This document shows, piece by piece, positions 35,799 to 44,278 of a stretch of 64,000 nucleotides of DNA (positions are counted from its first letter, which is position 1; every line of letters begins with the position of its first letter). Location: contig DAMAHZ010000010.1 of assembly GCA_031993545.1 (NCBI GenBank), positions 3,408-67,407 on the forward strand, read 5' to 3'. Origin of the DNA: UBA1535 sp002323775. GTDB taxonomy: Bacteria > Bacillota > Clostridia > Tissierellales > Sedimentibacteraceae. The notes beneath the pieces were generated by a model. It was not told where the DNA came from and searched no databases. It saw nothing but the letters and a program-made list of their open reading frames with translations. The position numbers and the translations under genes were made by a program.

Positions 35799-36563
35799 AT
35801 GGCAAAGACAATATGTGTGACCAATCAAAAAGGTGGTGTAGGAAAGACTACAACTACATATGCTCTAAGCTTAGGGCTAAAATATAAAGGATACAGAGTT
35901 TTAATAATAGACCTTGATCCTCAGGGAAATTTAAGCTTTAGTGTTGAAGCAGAAACTGAAGAAAGTCCAACAATATATGAGGTGCTAAGACATGAATGCA
36001 GTGCTGAAGAAGCTATACAGCACACGGAACTTATAGATATAATTCCTTCAAACATTTTATTAAGTGGTGTTGATTTAGAATTCACTCATACCGGCAGAGA
36101 ATTTTTATTAAGGGAAGCATTATTAAATGTTCAGAATAAATACGATTATATAATAATTGATACTCCGCCATCTTTAAACATTTTAACAATCAATGCCTTC
36201 ACAGTTTCTGATAAAATAATAATACCAATGATAGCAGATATATTTAGCTTGCAGGGCATAACACAGCTTTATGAAACTATAGACAGGGTAAAAAAATACT
36301 GTAATTCTAGTATCATAATAGAGGGCATTTTGCTTACAAGATATAATAATAGGGCTATACTTAGCACAGAAATTAAAGGAACTACTGAAATGGTAGCAAA
36401 AGAATTAAACACTACTGTTTTCAACACGCACATAAGAACAAGCATAGTCATCCAAGAGGCTCAGACAAAGCAGGAGAACTTATATTACTATGCACCTAAG
36501 AATGCGGCAGTCTCAGATTATATGAGCTTTGTAGAAGAATTGCTTGCAAGAGAGGGAAAATAA
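35799..36563 (+). CDS. ParA/Soj-type ATPase linked to chemotaxis genes
   Basis: The 254 residues carry the deviant Walker A KGGVGKTT near 11-18, switch I-type DLDPQGNLS near 40-48 and Walker B YIIIDTPPSLNIL near 114. The form is Soj/ParA, with the DNA-binding-type C-terminus, rather than FlhG/MinD: no FlhG N-terminal motif or membrane-targeting amphipathic helix was seen. Directly downstream, without a gap, lies a ComFB-domain gene in the usual ParB position. Position after cheD suggests it places chemotaxis or flagellar complexes, by analogy with chemotaxis ParAs; this is inference. GGGAAGTAGGAAGAT precedes the ATG. Confidence 0.85.
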   Translation: MAKTICVTNQKGGVGKTTTTYALSLGLKYKGYRVLIIDLDPQGNLSFSVEAETEESPTIYEVLRHECSAEEAIQHTELIDIIPSNILLSGVDLEFTHTGREFLLREALLNVQNKYDYIIIDTPPSLNILTINAFTVSDKIIIPMIADIFSLQGITQLYETIDRVKKYCNSSIIIEGILLTRYNNRAILSTEIKGTTEMVAKELNTTVFNTHIRTSIVIQEAQTKQENLYYYAPKNAAVSDYMSFVEELLAREGK

Positions 36564-37178
36564 ATGGCAAAGACAAAAAAAGAATTTAATAAAGAAGCAA
36601 TGTATAAAAAAATTATGCCCTCTATGTTTAGAACGAATGACGAAAGTCACAAATCAGAGAACAAGAAGAACGACAATGCAGATGAAAGCAAAGAAAATGA
36701 TATAGTCAATTCTAGTTTATCGAAATTATTTGAAAAAGCAGAAAAAATTAATTCAGAAGAAAATTTGGAAAACAATAATTTTAAAGATGTAAATTATAAT
36801 TCTGAGGCTATAGAAGAAATAAAAATACAAGAGAAAAATGAAAGCCAAGAAGAAGATTCAATCGATAAAGTTGATGATTCAGAAGATAATTTATCATATT
36901 CAGAGAGTAAATACACCGTAAATTTTATAGAGGTACTTATAAAGGACAAGTTAAATACTGTTTTAGAAAAATTCAAATGCTGTCAATGCGAGTCTTGCTT
37001 AGCCGATATTGTAGATACAGCACTTAGCAGTTTTCCAAAATACAGTTTTACTGGAACAAAAAAAGAGACAGAAGAAGCATTTAAAGAGTTTAAGCAATCT
37101 AACAATATTGATGTAGTTTCTGCGATAATAAAGGCTATAGTATTAATTAGAAAAAAAGAAAAGCATAAAAAAAATTGA
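36564..37178 (+). CDS. ComFB-domain protein, partner of the ParA-type ATPase
   Basis: The 204 residues have a basic N-terminus (about 1-30), a long acidic Asn/Glu/Ser-rich region (about 30-115), and a C-terminal ComFB-like domain (about 120-200). That domain reads NFIEVLIKDKLNTVLEKF, a cysteine cluster CCQCESC, then DIVDTALSSFPKY. ComFB domains in other bacteria bind cyclic dinucleotides; whether this one does is unknown. The ATG follows the ParA stop with no gap, GAGAGGGAAAATAA being its ribosome site, so the two products are probably made together. No ParB-like helix-turn-helix was seen. Confidence 0.72.
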   Translation: MAKTKKEFNKEAMYKKIMPSMFRTNDESHKSENKKNDNADESKENDIVNSSLSKLFEKAEKINSEENLENNNFKDVNYNSEAIEEIKIQEKNESQEEDSIDKVDDSEDNLSYSESKYTVNFIEVLIKDKLNTVLEKFKCCQCESCLADIVDTALSSFPKYSFTGTKKETEEAFKEFKQSNNIDVVSAIIKAIVLIRKKEKHKKN

Positions 37179-37208
37179 GTATTTATATTATCCGAATACT
37201 CAATTTTT
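37170..37208. terminator. Bidirectional terminator
   Basis: AAAAATTGAGTATT and AATACTCAATTTTT pair perfectly over 14 bp with a ten-base loop. A run of T follows. It overlaps the end of the ComFB gene and closes the fla/che superoperon. Confidence 0.88.
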
Positions 37209-37232
37209 TATTATGATATTATTTATAATCAT

Positions 37233-37273
37233 AAAAAAGGGAGTTGTCAGCTAATTTGCTGCTTCTCCCTTTA
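37233..37273 (-). terminator. Terminator of the minus-strand operon
   Basis: On the minus strand GGGAG pairs with CTCCC and GCAGC with GCTG inside, followed by TTTTTT. It lies 16 bases after the SLH-protein stop. Confidence 0.8.
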
Positions 37274-37288
37274 TCAGTACATAATACA

Positions 37289-39385
37289 CTATTTTTCTTC
37301 TCTATACATTCCAATTACTGAAATAATTATATCTTTATAATATGGATTGTTTTTTATGTCATTAAAATTATAATATTTATTATATAATTTCTCAATCTGA
37401 GCAAATTCACCTGCTGAAGTAGATAAATCGTAAAGCTTATTTATAGCAAATATTACTTCTGCTCTGGTTATATTATCTCCAGGATTAAACTTATCACCTT
37501 TAGCAGTCATAATACCTCTGTTTGCTAATTTTAAAATATCAGCCTTAGCATAAACATATGGCTGCGTTATATCTGTAAAGCTATAATTATTTACAGCAGG
37601 GATACTTGCAATCTTTGATTTTAAGGTGCTTATATTACTTATCATTTTAGCAAATTCTGCTCTTGACAAAGGATTGTCAGGCTTGAAAGTCTTGTCCTTA
37701 TAGCCCTGTATATAACGCTTTGAAACTGCCATAGCAATATAATTTTCTGCCCAATGCCTAGATATATCACTTAGCTTTGCTTTATCCTTTAGACTTATAT
37801 CATAAGGCAAATCATTTATCCTACACAGTATGGCTACCATTTGGGCTCTTGTTACCGTCCCGTTTGGTAAAAATTTAGTATCGCTTAAGCCTTTCATATA
37901 AGCAGGGAATATATTGTTATAATAAGTATTTTCATCAGTATTATAGTAATATGGATCTCCGATATTGCTAAACAATGCTTTCACACTTGGATTACCATGA
38001 ACATGCAGACCTAATGTCTTTGCATATAAAACATATCTTTTATTTTTAATTTCCACGGTCTCTACTGTTCTGTTACCTGATGTATCAACACATATGAATG
38101 AATACTCTCCATTGTATTTGAACTCAGTTGGATGCTTATACTCAAATTGTGCATTACTCTTAGAATTTTGTATTGGTACATATTTTCCGTCATATGTAAT
38201 TATATAATCAAGCTTTAGGTTATCTTTTAGCTTTAATTCAAATTTATCTTCATATGTTATTGCTATGCTTACTTCAGGTCTTATAAAATCTATATCCTTA
38301 ATGTTGAATTTAAACAATTCTCTTAAACCTGATTTAGACTCGGCAAGAATTTCATAGCTTCCATTTTCTGTTATATAATCCATCGCAGGATCAACTATAA
38401 TATCCTGACCAGCAGCGAAATTATAAGCTCTGTATGTTGTTAAAACATTTCTTGTATCTATCGATGGCTGCCATATTATCATGAGATAAAATTCACCTTG
38501 CCTCATTAGTCTTACATTCAACTCTTTACCCTCAACATCAAATGTAAAATTTGATACATTGTTATTAGCCATATTTGGAACATAGTATTTAATTTCCATC
38601 GTATCTACAACAGTATTGCTTGGCAGCTTAACTGTACGGATTTTATCCAGGGCTGCGTTAAATAAGCATTGCTTTTTCTCATAATCATATTGTAAGGTCA
38701 GATTATTATAAAGTAGATTTAAGTCAAAATCAGTTTTATTCAAATCATCTATATCGCTGTATGATGTACTAGCTTCCTTTATGCCCTTAATCTCATAATA
38801 AAATGTCCTCTTTTGTCCAGAGCCATCATATACCGTAAAGGGATATATACCATTTTTATCAGCAGGAAAGCTTGCTGTAGTTCCCTCAACCATGTAGCCT
38901 GATGGAAGATATATATAAAAGCTTGTAAATGCTGAATCCTTTGAGCTTACATTGATTGTTATGGTTTTTATTTTATCCTTTACTGTTTCAGCTTCTGTAA
39001 AACTTGCTTTTAAACTGGTATTAGTGTATACAGAAACATAAATGCTGGATCTAATGTTTCCAACTTCCGCTGTAATTACAATTCTACTGCCTGTTTTTAA
39101 TGCTTTGATAGTTCCATTTTTGTCAACACTTACAACGGATTTGTCTGATGAATAAAATGTCACATCTTTATTATCCGCATCAGTAGGATTAAACTTTACA
39201 TCTAGCTTTATTATATCTCCAACTTCGATATATAGATTTTTATTATCATTGAGCGTTATCGAACGCAACTGCTTATTTGTAACTGTAGAACTTGCAAATG
39301 CAAGATTGTTTAGTATAAAGCTATTTGTTGTAAAGCTAATCAATAACGCAAATAATATTAAAAATGAAATAAATTTTTTAAGCAT
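37289..39385 (-). CDS. SLH-domain surface protein with Ig-like domain
   Basis: About 698 residues. A signal peptide (MLKKFISFLILFALLISF through AFAS) leads to a bacterial Ig-like (Big_2) domain (about 38-120, with SSDKSVVSVDKNGTIKAL). A large beta-rich region of unknown fold follows. Three SLH modules in about 500-690 include FLPNGTVTRAQMVAILCRI, TFKPDNPLSRAEFAKMIS and KFNPGDNITRAEVIFAI. SLH modules bind cell-wall polymers, so this is an exported, wall-attached protein. The start is ATG 39385 because AAGGAGGT lies six bases before it; a longer in-frame ATG at 39406 would place that site inside the gene. It is the last gene of a block with the PilZ and FtsA-like genes. Confidence 0.88.
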   Translation of the reverse strand: MLKKFISFLILFALLISFTTNSFILNNLAFASSTVTNKQLRSITLNDNKNLYIEVGDIIKLDVKFNPTDADNKDVTFYSSDKSVVSVDKNGTIKALKTGSRIVITAEVGNIRSSIYVSVYTNTSLKASFTEAETVKDKIKTITINVSSKDSAFTSFYIYLPSGYMVEGTTASFPADKNGIYPFTVYDGSGQKRTFYYEIKGIKEASTSYSDIDDLNKTDFDLNLLYNNLTLQYDYEKKQCLFNAALDKIRTVKLPSNTVVDTMEIKYYVPNMANNNVSNFTFDVEGKELNVRLMRQGEFYLMIIWQPSIDTRNVLTTYRAYNFAAGQDIIVDPAMDYITENGSYEILAESKSGLRELFKFNIKDIDFIRPEVSIAITYEDKFELKLKDNLKLDYIITYDGKYVPIQNSKSNAQFEYKHPTEFKYNGEYSFICVDTSGNRTVETVEIKNKRYVLYAKTLGLHVHGNPSVKALFSNIGDPYYYNTDENTYYNNIFPAYMKGLSDTKFLPNGTVTRAQMVAILCRINDLPYDISLKDKAKLSDISRHWAENYIAMAVSKRYIQGYKDKTFKPDNPLSRAEFAKMISNISTLKSKIASIPAVNNYSFTDITQPYVYAKADILKLANRGIMTAKGDKFNPGDNITRAEVIFAINKLYDLSTSAGEFAQIEKLYNKYYNFNDIKNNPYYKDIIISVIGMYREEK

Positions 39386-39417
39386 ATAAATACCTCCTTG
39401 TGCCAAACCTACAAGTT

Positions 39418-40044
39418 TTAATAATCATTTTTTTTATGTACCTGTAGCTGTCTTTCATATAAATATTGATATATAATACTTTCGTCACTGCTTGTTAGTC
39501 CTTTGAATATGCAGCCATAGTTACTATAACTAAACTCATCGCTTGGGTCGTCTATTCTTATAATACTTGCTTCAATAGGGACGACATTACGCTTATAATA
39601 ATCAAAATTAAAGACGATAGTATCTCCTACAAAGAACTCTGTTTGTGAGGTAAATAACATTCCGCCTACAGATAAATTCAATATTTTAATTTCTATAGGA
39701 TTTTCGGATTGAACAATTTTATTTTCTCTCATCACTAATTTGAGTTCTAGCTTATAATCTGTTCGTACTTTTAAACTTTTTCTTCGTTCTATTGTGGTAT
39801 GATATTTTATAATTTTAGCTGATAGCTGCATGTCAGCAGCAAGACTTACTTGACACTCATATACTGCTATACCTGCCAGCTCGTTGTAAATGTTTATAAA
39901 TATTGTAGATTTTGAGGGAACAGTAGGCATATGGTTGCCTTTTACAACTATCATATTGCCTGCTAATCTTTCCAAGTTACCTTTTCCTAAATAATTTTTT
40001 TCCTCATCAAATATCTTAACTAAAAGTGGCTGTACCTTTGACAT
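39418..40044 (-). CDS. PilZ-domain protein (flagellar-brake-like)
   Basis: The 208 residues combine an N-terminal YcgR-like beta domain (about 1-80) with a C-terminal PilZ domain (about 84-200). The c-di-GMP motif RxxxR is present as RRKSLKVR (residues 87-94), with Lys at the second Arg position. NxSxxG is seen as NLSVGG (123-128). YcgR/MotI-type proteins bind c-di-GMP and slow the motor; such a role here is inferred from domain order. GTTAGGAGGATTATTA precedes the ATG. The gene follows the FtsA-like gene by 21 bp. Confidence 0.85.
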   Translation of the reverse strand: MSKVQPLLVKIFDEEKNYLGKGNLERLAGNMIVVKGNHMPTVPSKSTIFINIYNELAGIAVYECQVSLAADMQLSAKIIKYHTTIERRKSLKVRTDYKLELKLVMRENKIVQSENPIEIKILNLSVGGMLFTSQTEFFVGDTIVFNFDYYKRNVVPIEASIIRIDDPSDEFSYSNYGCIFKGLTSSDESIIYQYLYERQLQVHKKNDY

Positions 40045-40065
40045 TAATAATCCTCCTAACTAGTA

Positions 40066-42126
40066 TTAACTCCCCCATTTAATAGTTATTGCATCGCCAT
40101 CATTTATTATCCCTGTATATGAAGCTCCCTCTCCGTTATGCAAAATTATTAAGTTGCCTTGAGGATTTGTTGGATCTATATCAGCATAGTTTATCATATC
40201 AGCAAAGATATAAGGTGTCCTATCCTCTCTTGTTTTAAGCTCTAAAATTTCGTCATTTAGGGTTACGTAAATTTTATCTTTAAAGGTACTTGCTACATCT
40301 GATGATGCAGAATGATTTGAATTTTCAAGATTTTGTTCATCTGCGATTAGCTGATTGGTAGTAGAATCACCTGCAAAATCTAAAAAATCGTTCTGCACTA
40401 AATCAATTTTCATCCCATCATTTAGAGTTGTCTCTAAACTGATTTTTATTCCATCGGAGTAAAATGAATAATATTCAGCATTTATTTCATATAATTCTAT
40501 TAGATGGAATAGCTTGGTCACATTTATTATTTCGATTATATCCGAATTGCCGATTACATAATCTTGGTCTACCTCAACATTATTTAGCAAATATTTTGTT
40601 CCTAAATTTATTTCTATATTGTTAAAAATTACCTTGCCGCTTGTATGAGTATTGTCAACAATATCAGCTATTTTAACAACCGGTGTTACCCCATCAACGG
40701 CTGGGATAACTTCTATTACATCTCCTGGATTAATCCTTGTTTCAATATTTGCAACATCTCGATTTACAAATATTTGAGCAGGAGTTGAATATTCTCCTTT
40801 ATAATAGTAATCTTTGTTGTTTAGAGTAAAGCTTAGGTTTTTACCTGAAAAACCCATTAGCTTACGAGAATCAAAGCCTGACATAAGTAGGGCATCCATG
40901 ACCTTCATTTGTCTAATGCTATAAAGTCTTACCTTTTCACCATTAACTGTAACGCTGAAAAAATCATAGTTGTTGCCTGCTATGCTCGAATACGCTATAC
41001 CTATAGGTGTTATAAGCTCTGGGTCGAAGCTTGATAGGGAACTTGTATCGACATTTTTTACTGACTCCTTAGTTCCTATGGCAATTCTAAATTCTGGCAA
41101 ACCTAAGAATTCAGAAATATATTTTTTCATGCGAGGAGTTTTACTTCCTCCGCCTATCAAAAACACAGCAACAGGAGACTCCTTGTTTAATATCAATATT
41201 TTTTCAGATATCTCCTTACATAGATTTATTATTGCATCTTCGATGGATGATATTACTTCATTTTTATCAAGAGAAACAGTCATACCAAGTATATCTGTAA
41301 ATTCTATTGTTTCACTATCGCCAAGCAAGGATAATTTTATTTTTTCAGCAGTATTAAAATCTACAATATATTTTTTCATTATACTTTCGCTTATCTCATC
41401 TCCTGCGACAGTTGCCATGTCGTAGCCTATGATACTTCCATTTTTTGAAACAGCTATATCAGACGTTCCGGCACCTATATCAACAAGAGCTAGGTTCAAT
41501 AGTCTTAAATCCTTTGGTATAACTAAATTCATAGCAGCGATAGGCTCAAGAGTTAAACCGGCTACATTTAGTTTGTTTTGGTCCATACAAGCGTACAATC
41601 CCTCAACAACTATATGAGGTAAAAATGCTGCTATAATTTCTATGCCCACCTTATCAGCTCTATGCCCTACTATATTTGCTATGCTTGTATCATCTAGCTT
41701 GTACTCTAAAACACTATAACCAACACAGTAAAATCCTTTTCCATCTTTAAGATTTTCATAAAAAACATCATGAGCTTTTTGTAAGGCTTCCATTTCAAAC
41801 TGTGAACGCATTTCCTCGCTTATATGCTTTTTAGAATCAATCTTTTTTTCATATAGAGCTTTTTCTGTCTTTAAAGAACGACCAGCTGCGGCGATATATA
41901 CATTATCTAGCTTGAAGCCTTGACTGGCTTCAAGTTCTTCCTTTACCTTCTGTATAACTCTGCTGACCTTTTTTATGTCTTCTATCTGACCATCTACCAT
42001 TGCACGCTGCTCATGAAAAACACTCTTAATGTCAATAAGTTTTAGAGAATTTTCAACTTTTTTAGCAACAACACCGACAATAGACCTCGTTCCTATATCA
42101 AGAGAAAAAACTATATCATTGTTCAT
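40066..42126 (-). CDS. FtsA/PilM-like actin-fold ATPase with long C-terminal extension
   Basis: The 686 residues begin FSLDIGTRSIVGVVAKK, the phosphate-1 motif of the FtsA/MreB/Hsp70 actin fold. LALVDIGAGTSDIAV near 211 is phosphate 2 and VFLIGGGSKTPRMKKYIS near 318 the adenosine motif. An FtsA-type SHS2 subdomain is expected near 85-165. After about 390 a long extension carries repeated short beta units, each ending in a turn such as NPGDVIEVI, NSDIIEII and NDGDAITIKW, suggestive of beta-grasp folds. FtsA proper is about 420 residues and ends in a membrane helix; none is seen here. A dedicated role with motility or surface genes is possible. GAAAGGAAAGTAGATAATT precedes the ATG. Confidence 0.75.
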   Translation of the reverse strand: MNNDIVFSLDIGTRSIVGVVAKKVENSLKLIDIKSVFHEQRAMVDGQIEDIKKVSRVIQKVKEELEASQGFKLDNVYIAAAGRSLKTEKALYEKKIDSKKHISEEMRSQFEMEALQKAHDVFYENLKDGKGFYCVGYSVLEYKLDDTSIANIVGHRADKVGIEIIAAFLPHIVVEGLYACMDQNKLNVAGLTLEPIAAMNLVIPKDLRLLNLALVDIGAGTSDIAVSKNGSIIGYDMATVAGDEISESIMKKYIVDFNTAEKIKLSLLGDSETIEFTDILGMTVSLDKNEVISSIEDAIINLCKEISEKILILNKESPVAVFLIGGGSKTPRMKKYISEFLGLPEFRIAIGTKESVKNVDTSSLSSFDPELITPIGIAYSSIAGNNYDFFSVTVNGEKVRLYSIRQMKVMDALLMSGFDSRKLMGFSGKNLSFTLNNKDYYYKGEYSTPAQIFVNRDVANIETRINPGDVIEVIPAVDGVTPVVKIADIVDNTHTSGKVIFNNIEINLGTKYLLNNVEVDQDYVIGNSDIIEIINVTKLFHLIELYEINAEYYSFYSDGIKISLETTLNDGMKIDLVQNDFLDFAGDSTTNQLIADEQNLENSNHSASSDVASTFKDKIYVTLNDEILELKTREDRTPYIFADMINYADIDPTNPQGNLIILHNGEGASYTGIINDGDAITIKWGS

Positions 42127-42192
42127 AATTATCTACTTTCCTTTCCTAGTCATCGTTTAGGATGATATTTGCAATACATCCTGTAAATATTA

Positions 42193-42510
42193 TTAAAGCT
42201 CTGCGTTTTCCCCAGTATTTTCTTTTTCCGATTCCTTTTTTGTTACGTTAGGATTATAATTTAAGAAATAAACGTATATATCAACTATAGTCTTAAAAAG
42301 CTCCTCCGGTATTTCGCTTCCTAGCTCCAGTTGAGAAAGCATGGTAGCAAGTGAGTCATCCTTATATACAGGAACACCGTTTTTTTCAGCAATTTCAACA
42401 ACCTTTGAAGCAACATAGCCACTTCCGGAGGCTACAACAACTGGAGCAGCATTTTTATTTGAATTATACTTAAGCGCTACGGCACGCTTTGAATTTTTAT
42501 GCGATGACAT
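42193..42510 (-). CDS. Stand-alone FlhB C-terminal-domain homologue (YlqH-like)
   Basis: About 105 residues align with the part of FlhB after the NPTH cleavage site: AVALKYNSNKNAAPVVVASG, VVEIAEKNGVPVYKDDSLA and LELGSEIPEELFKTIVDIY. NPTH itself is absent. Such short homologues can replace cleaved FlhB-C in some bacteria. The start is taken at ATG 42510, ten bases after GGAG; GTG 42519 is in frame but only a base or two from it. The gene overlaps the end of the FliK-like gene by 14 bases, the same pairing as ylqG-ylqH in Bacillus. Confidence 0.85.
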   Translation of the reverse strand: MSSHKNSKRAVALKYNSNKNAAPVVVASGSGYVASKVVEIAEKNGVPVYKDDSLATMLSQLELGSEIPEELFKTIVDIYVYFLNYNPNVTKKESEKENTGENAEL

Positions 42511-43960
42511 TGATACCACGCTCCTTTATAAATTTTGTTCCGAAAACTTCATTGAATTTTCTTTGTTTAGTACATTCACTTACATAAATATCTGTAATTG
42601 ATATATTGTTTTTCTTAACAATATTCATAATATCAGTTCTTATTTTTGAGCCAAAATCCTTTAAAGAATTTGGAATTGATATATCCAGCGAAATTTTATT
42701 GTTTTTAGAAAAAATTATTGTTTCAAAATACCCGACATTTTCTATATCAAAGTTTAAGAAAATTTTATATAAATCAGCATTTTCTTCATCTCTTGAGGAT
42801 TTTTTTGAGCTGTCTTTTATATTTTCTTCATGGATTTCTTTACTTATCCAAAGCTCGGAGAACATGAATACTCCACCATAATTTACAGGTAAGAAAATAT
42901 GGACTAGAGGAACTTGGACATTGTTGCTAGTCAAAAGGCTCTCTTGTATATTTTCAAACGTAGTTTTATTTACATGGTTTTTATCATCCTTAATACCTGA
43001 GTCAATCATCTTGAACATAAAATCTAAGGAATTGTTTTTTATATCGGAACTACCCCTAAAGGTATTGATAAGAGCTTGCTTTAGCTCTGATACATCATTA
43101 TCGCTTAAATTAAAGCTATATTTCATATAGTCAAGCAATAAATCAGCAGAATCGAGGAAATTATCCTGAAGTCCTTTCTCTAATCTGACAATGTTGTGGA
43201 CTAGTACAGATATATAATCTCTAACTATACCAAAATCATTTGTTTTGGCAACATACTTTCCAAGGTAAGGGATAATTTCGTTTTTTAACAGCTCTAAATT
43301 TTTACTGGCATTTGTCTCAGGCTCATCAAGTATTATTTTATTGGCCATGGACTCAAAGCTTTCCTTTAAAATTTCAGGCATATTATCAGTTATTTGCTTT
43401 AAAATATTTTCAATCGCCTTAGTAGAATCATCAGCAGATAAAAAACAGTCGTAACCTTTTAAGAAATTAGCTATTACATTTTTAAAATCATCACTTGGAT
43501 TTGCTTTTAAAGCATTTCTTATGAAATTAAAGAACTCACCTGAAAACTTTGTATAATTATTATGTTGAAATTTAATAAAATCAAGCATTTGTTCATTATC
43601 CATGTCGATATCTTTAACAAATTCTTCAAAAAATAGCTTCATTAAAGGGTTGCTTTTTATGTTAGAGTTTACAAACTGTCTGCTTAACAGGAGTTTTCTC
43701 ATGTTTTCTATAAGCGTCGGAGCAAGATCCAAGGACTGTAAAAATTTGATAAATACAGAATTTGGATTATGACTGATATTACTGCTTTGATTTTGATTAT
43801 TAAGAGCTGCTTGCTCAGGCTTTATAGCTTTATTGACAATATTAGGATCTAAAATGTCAAATGGTGACAATATCTCCGGTTTTTCGGGAACTCTAACTCT
43901 ATTCAAATTGTTGTTTGTACTGTTTATATTGTTAGCAGTTATTTTTATATTTTCTAACAT
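42497..43960 (-). CDS. FliK-like hook-length domain protein (YlqG-like)
   Basis: About 487 residues, largely helical. A C-terminal Flg_hook-like region (about 395-485) contains FLNFDIENVGYFETIIFSKN and ISLDISIPNSLKDFGSKIR. It is a divergent second FliK relative; the canonical fliK is at 16437-17891. ATG 43960 has GGAGGA six bases upstream. An in-frame ATG at 43984 would put that site inside the gene, so it was rejected. The downstream FlhB-C homologue overlaps it, suggesting that the two proteins work together. Confidence 0.78.
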   Translation of the reverse strand: MLENIKITANNINSTNNNLNRVRVPEKPEILSPFDILDPNIVNKAIKPEQAALNNQNQSSNISHNPNSVFIKFLQSLDLAPTLIENMRKLLLSRQFVNSNIKSNPLMKLFFEEFVKDIDMDNEQMLDFIKFQHNNYTKFSGEFFNFIRNALKANPSDDFKNVIANFLKGYDCFLSADDSTKAIENILKQITDNMPEILKESFESMANKIILDEPETNASKNLELLKNEIIPYLGKYVAKTNDFGIVRDYISVLVHNIVRLEKGLQDNFLDSADLLLDYMKYSFNLSDNDVSELKQALINTFRGSSDIKNNSLDFMFKMIDSGIKDDKNHVNKTTFENIQESLLTSNNVQVPLVHIFLPVNYGGVFMFSELWISKEIHEENIKDSSKKSSRDEENADLYKIFLNFDIENVGYFETIIFSKNNKISLDISIPNSLKDFGSKIRTDIMNIVKKNNISITDIYVSECTKQRKFNEVFGTKFIKERGINVIA

Positions 43961-44278
43961 AGCAAATCCTCCAAAAATTAGCACGTAATTTGTAGTTTGT
44001 ATAATTATTGTTTTGGGTATAAATACTAATATAAAGTATCCATAAATATTTTTTCCAAATTAGGAGAAAAGTATATTACATTTATTAAAAGTATGATATA
44101 ATTATTATAACTAAAAATTACAATAATTGCACTAAAAAATTTTTAAAACGTATATATTTTTGCAAAAAAATACAAATTTTTATTTTTTTCTAAAAAATGC
44201 TAAACTTTTTAGCTGAATAGCCGATATACATAATGTATAGTGAATAATAGAAATATAAATAAGCTTATGGAGGTAAAA
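43961..44278. other. Divergent gap between fliK-like gene and cheA
   Basis: This 318-bp, very AT-rich gap has no gene. The sigma-28 promoter of cheA lies at 44201-44227. No convincing promoter for the minus-strand block was found; TTGGAA near 44059 with a poor TTTATA box 17 bp on is the best weak candidate. Confidence 0.55.
44201..44227 (+). promoter_or_regulatory. Sigma-28 promoter of the chemotaxis operon
   Basis: TAAA (44201-44204), 15 bases, then GCCGATAT (44220-44227) is an exact match to the SigD/FliA consensus. Transcription would start near 44234, 45 nt before cheA. Confidence 0.92.

Noticed and set aside
35799..36563. FlhG (flagellar number regulator) identity for the ParA-type gene
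   Set aside because: The sequence is Soj-like, with no FlhG N-terminal activation motif, no membrane-targeting C-terminal helix and no flhF neighbour.
39386..39406. Longer start for the SLH protein
   Set aside because: The upstream ATG would place the strong AAGGAGGT site inside the coding region and break the signal peptide at the N-terminus.
43961..43984. Longer start for the FliK-like gene
   Set aside because: The ribosome site GGAGGA lies between the two ATGs and points to the inner one.
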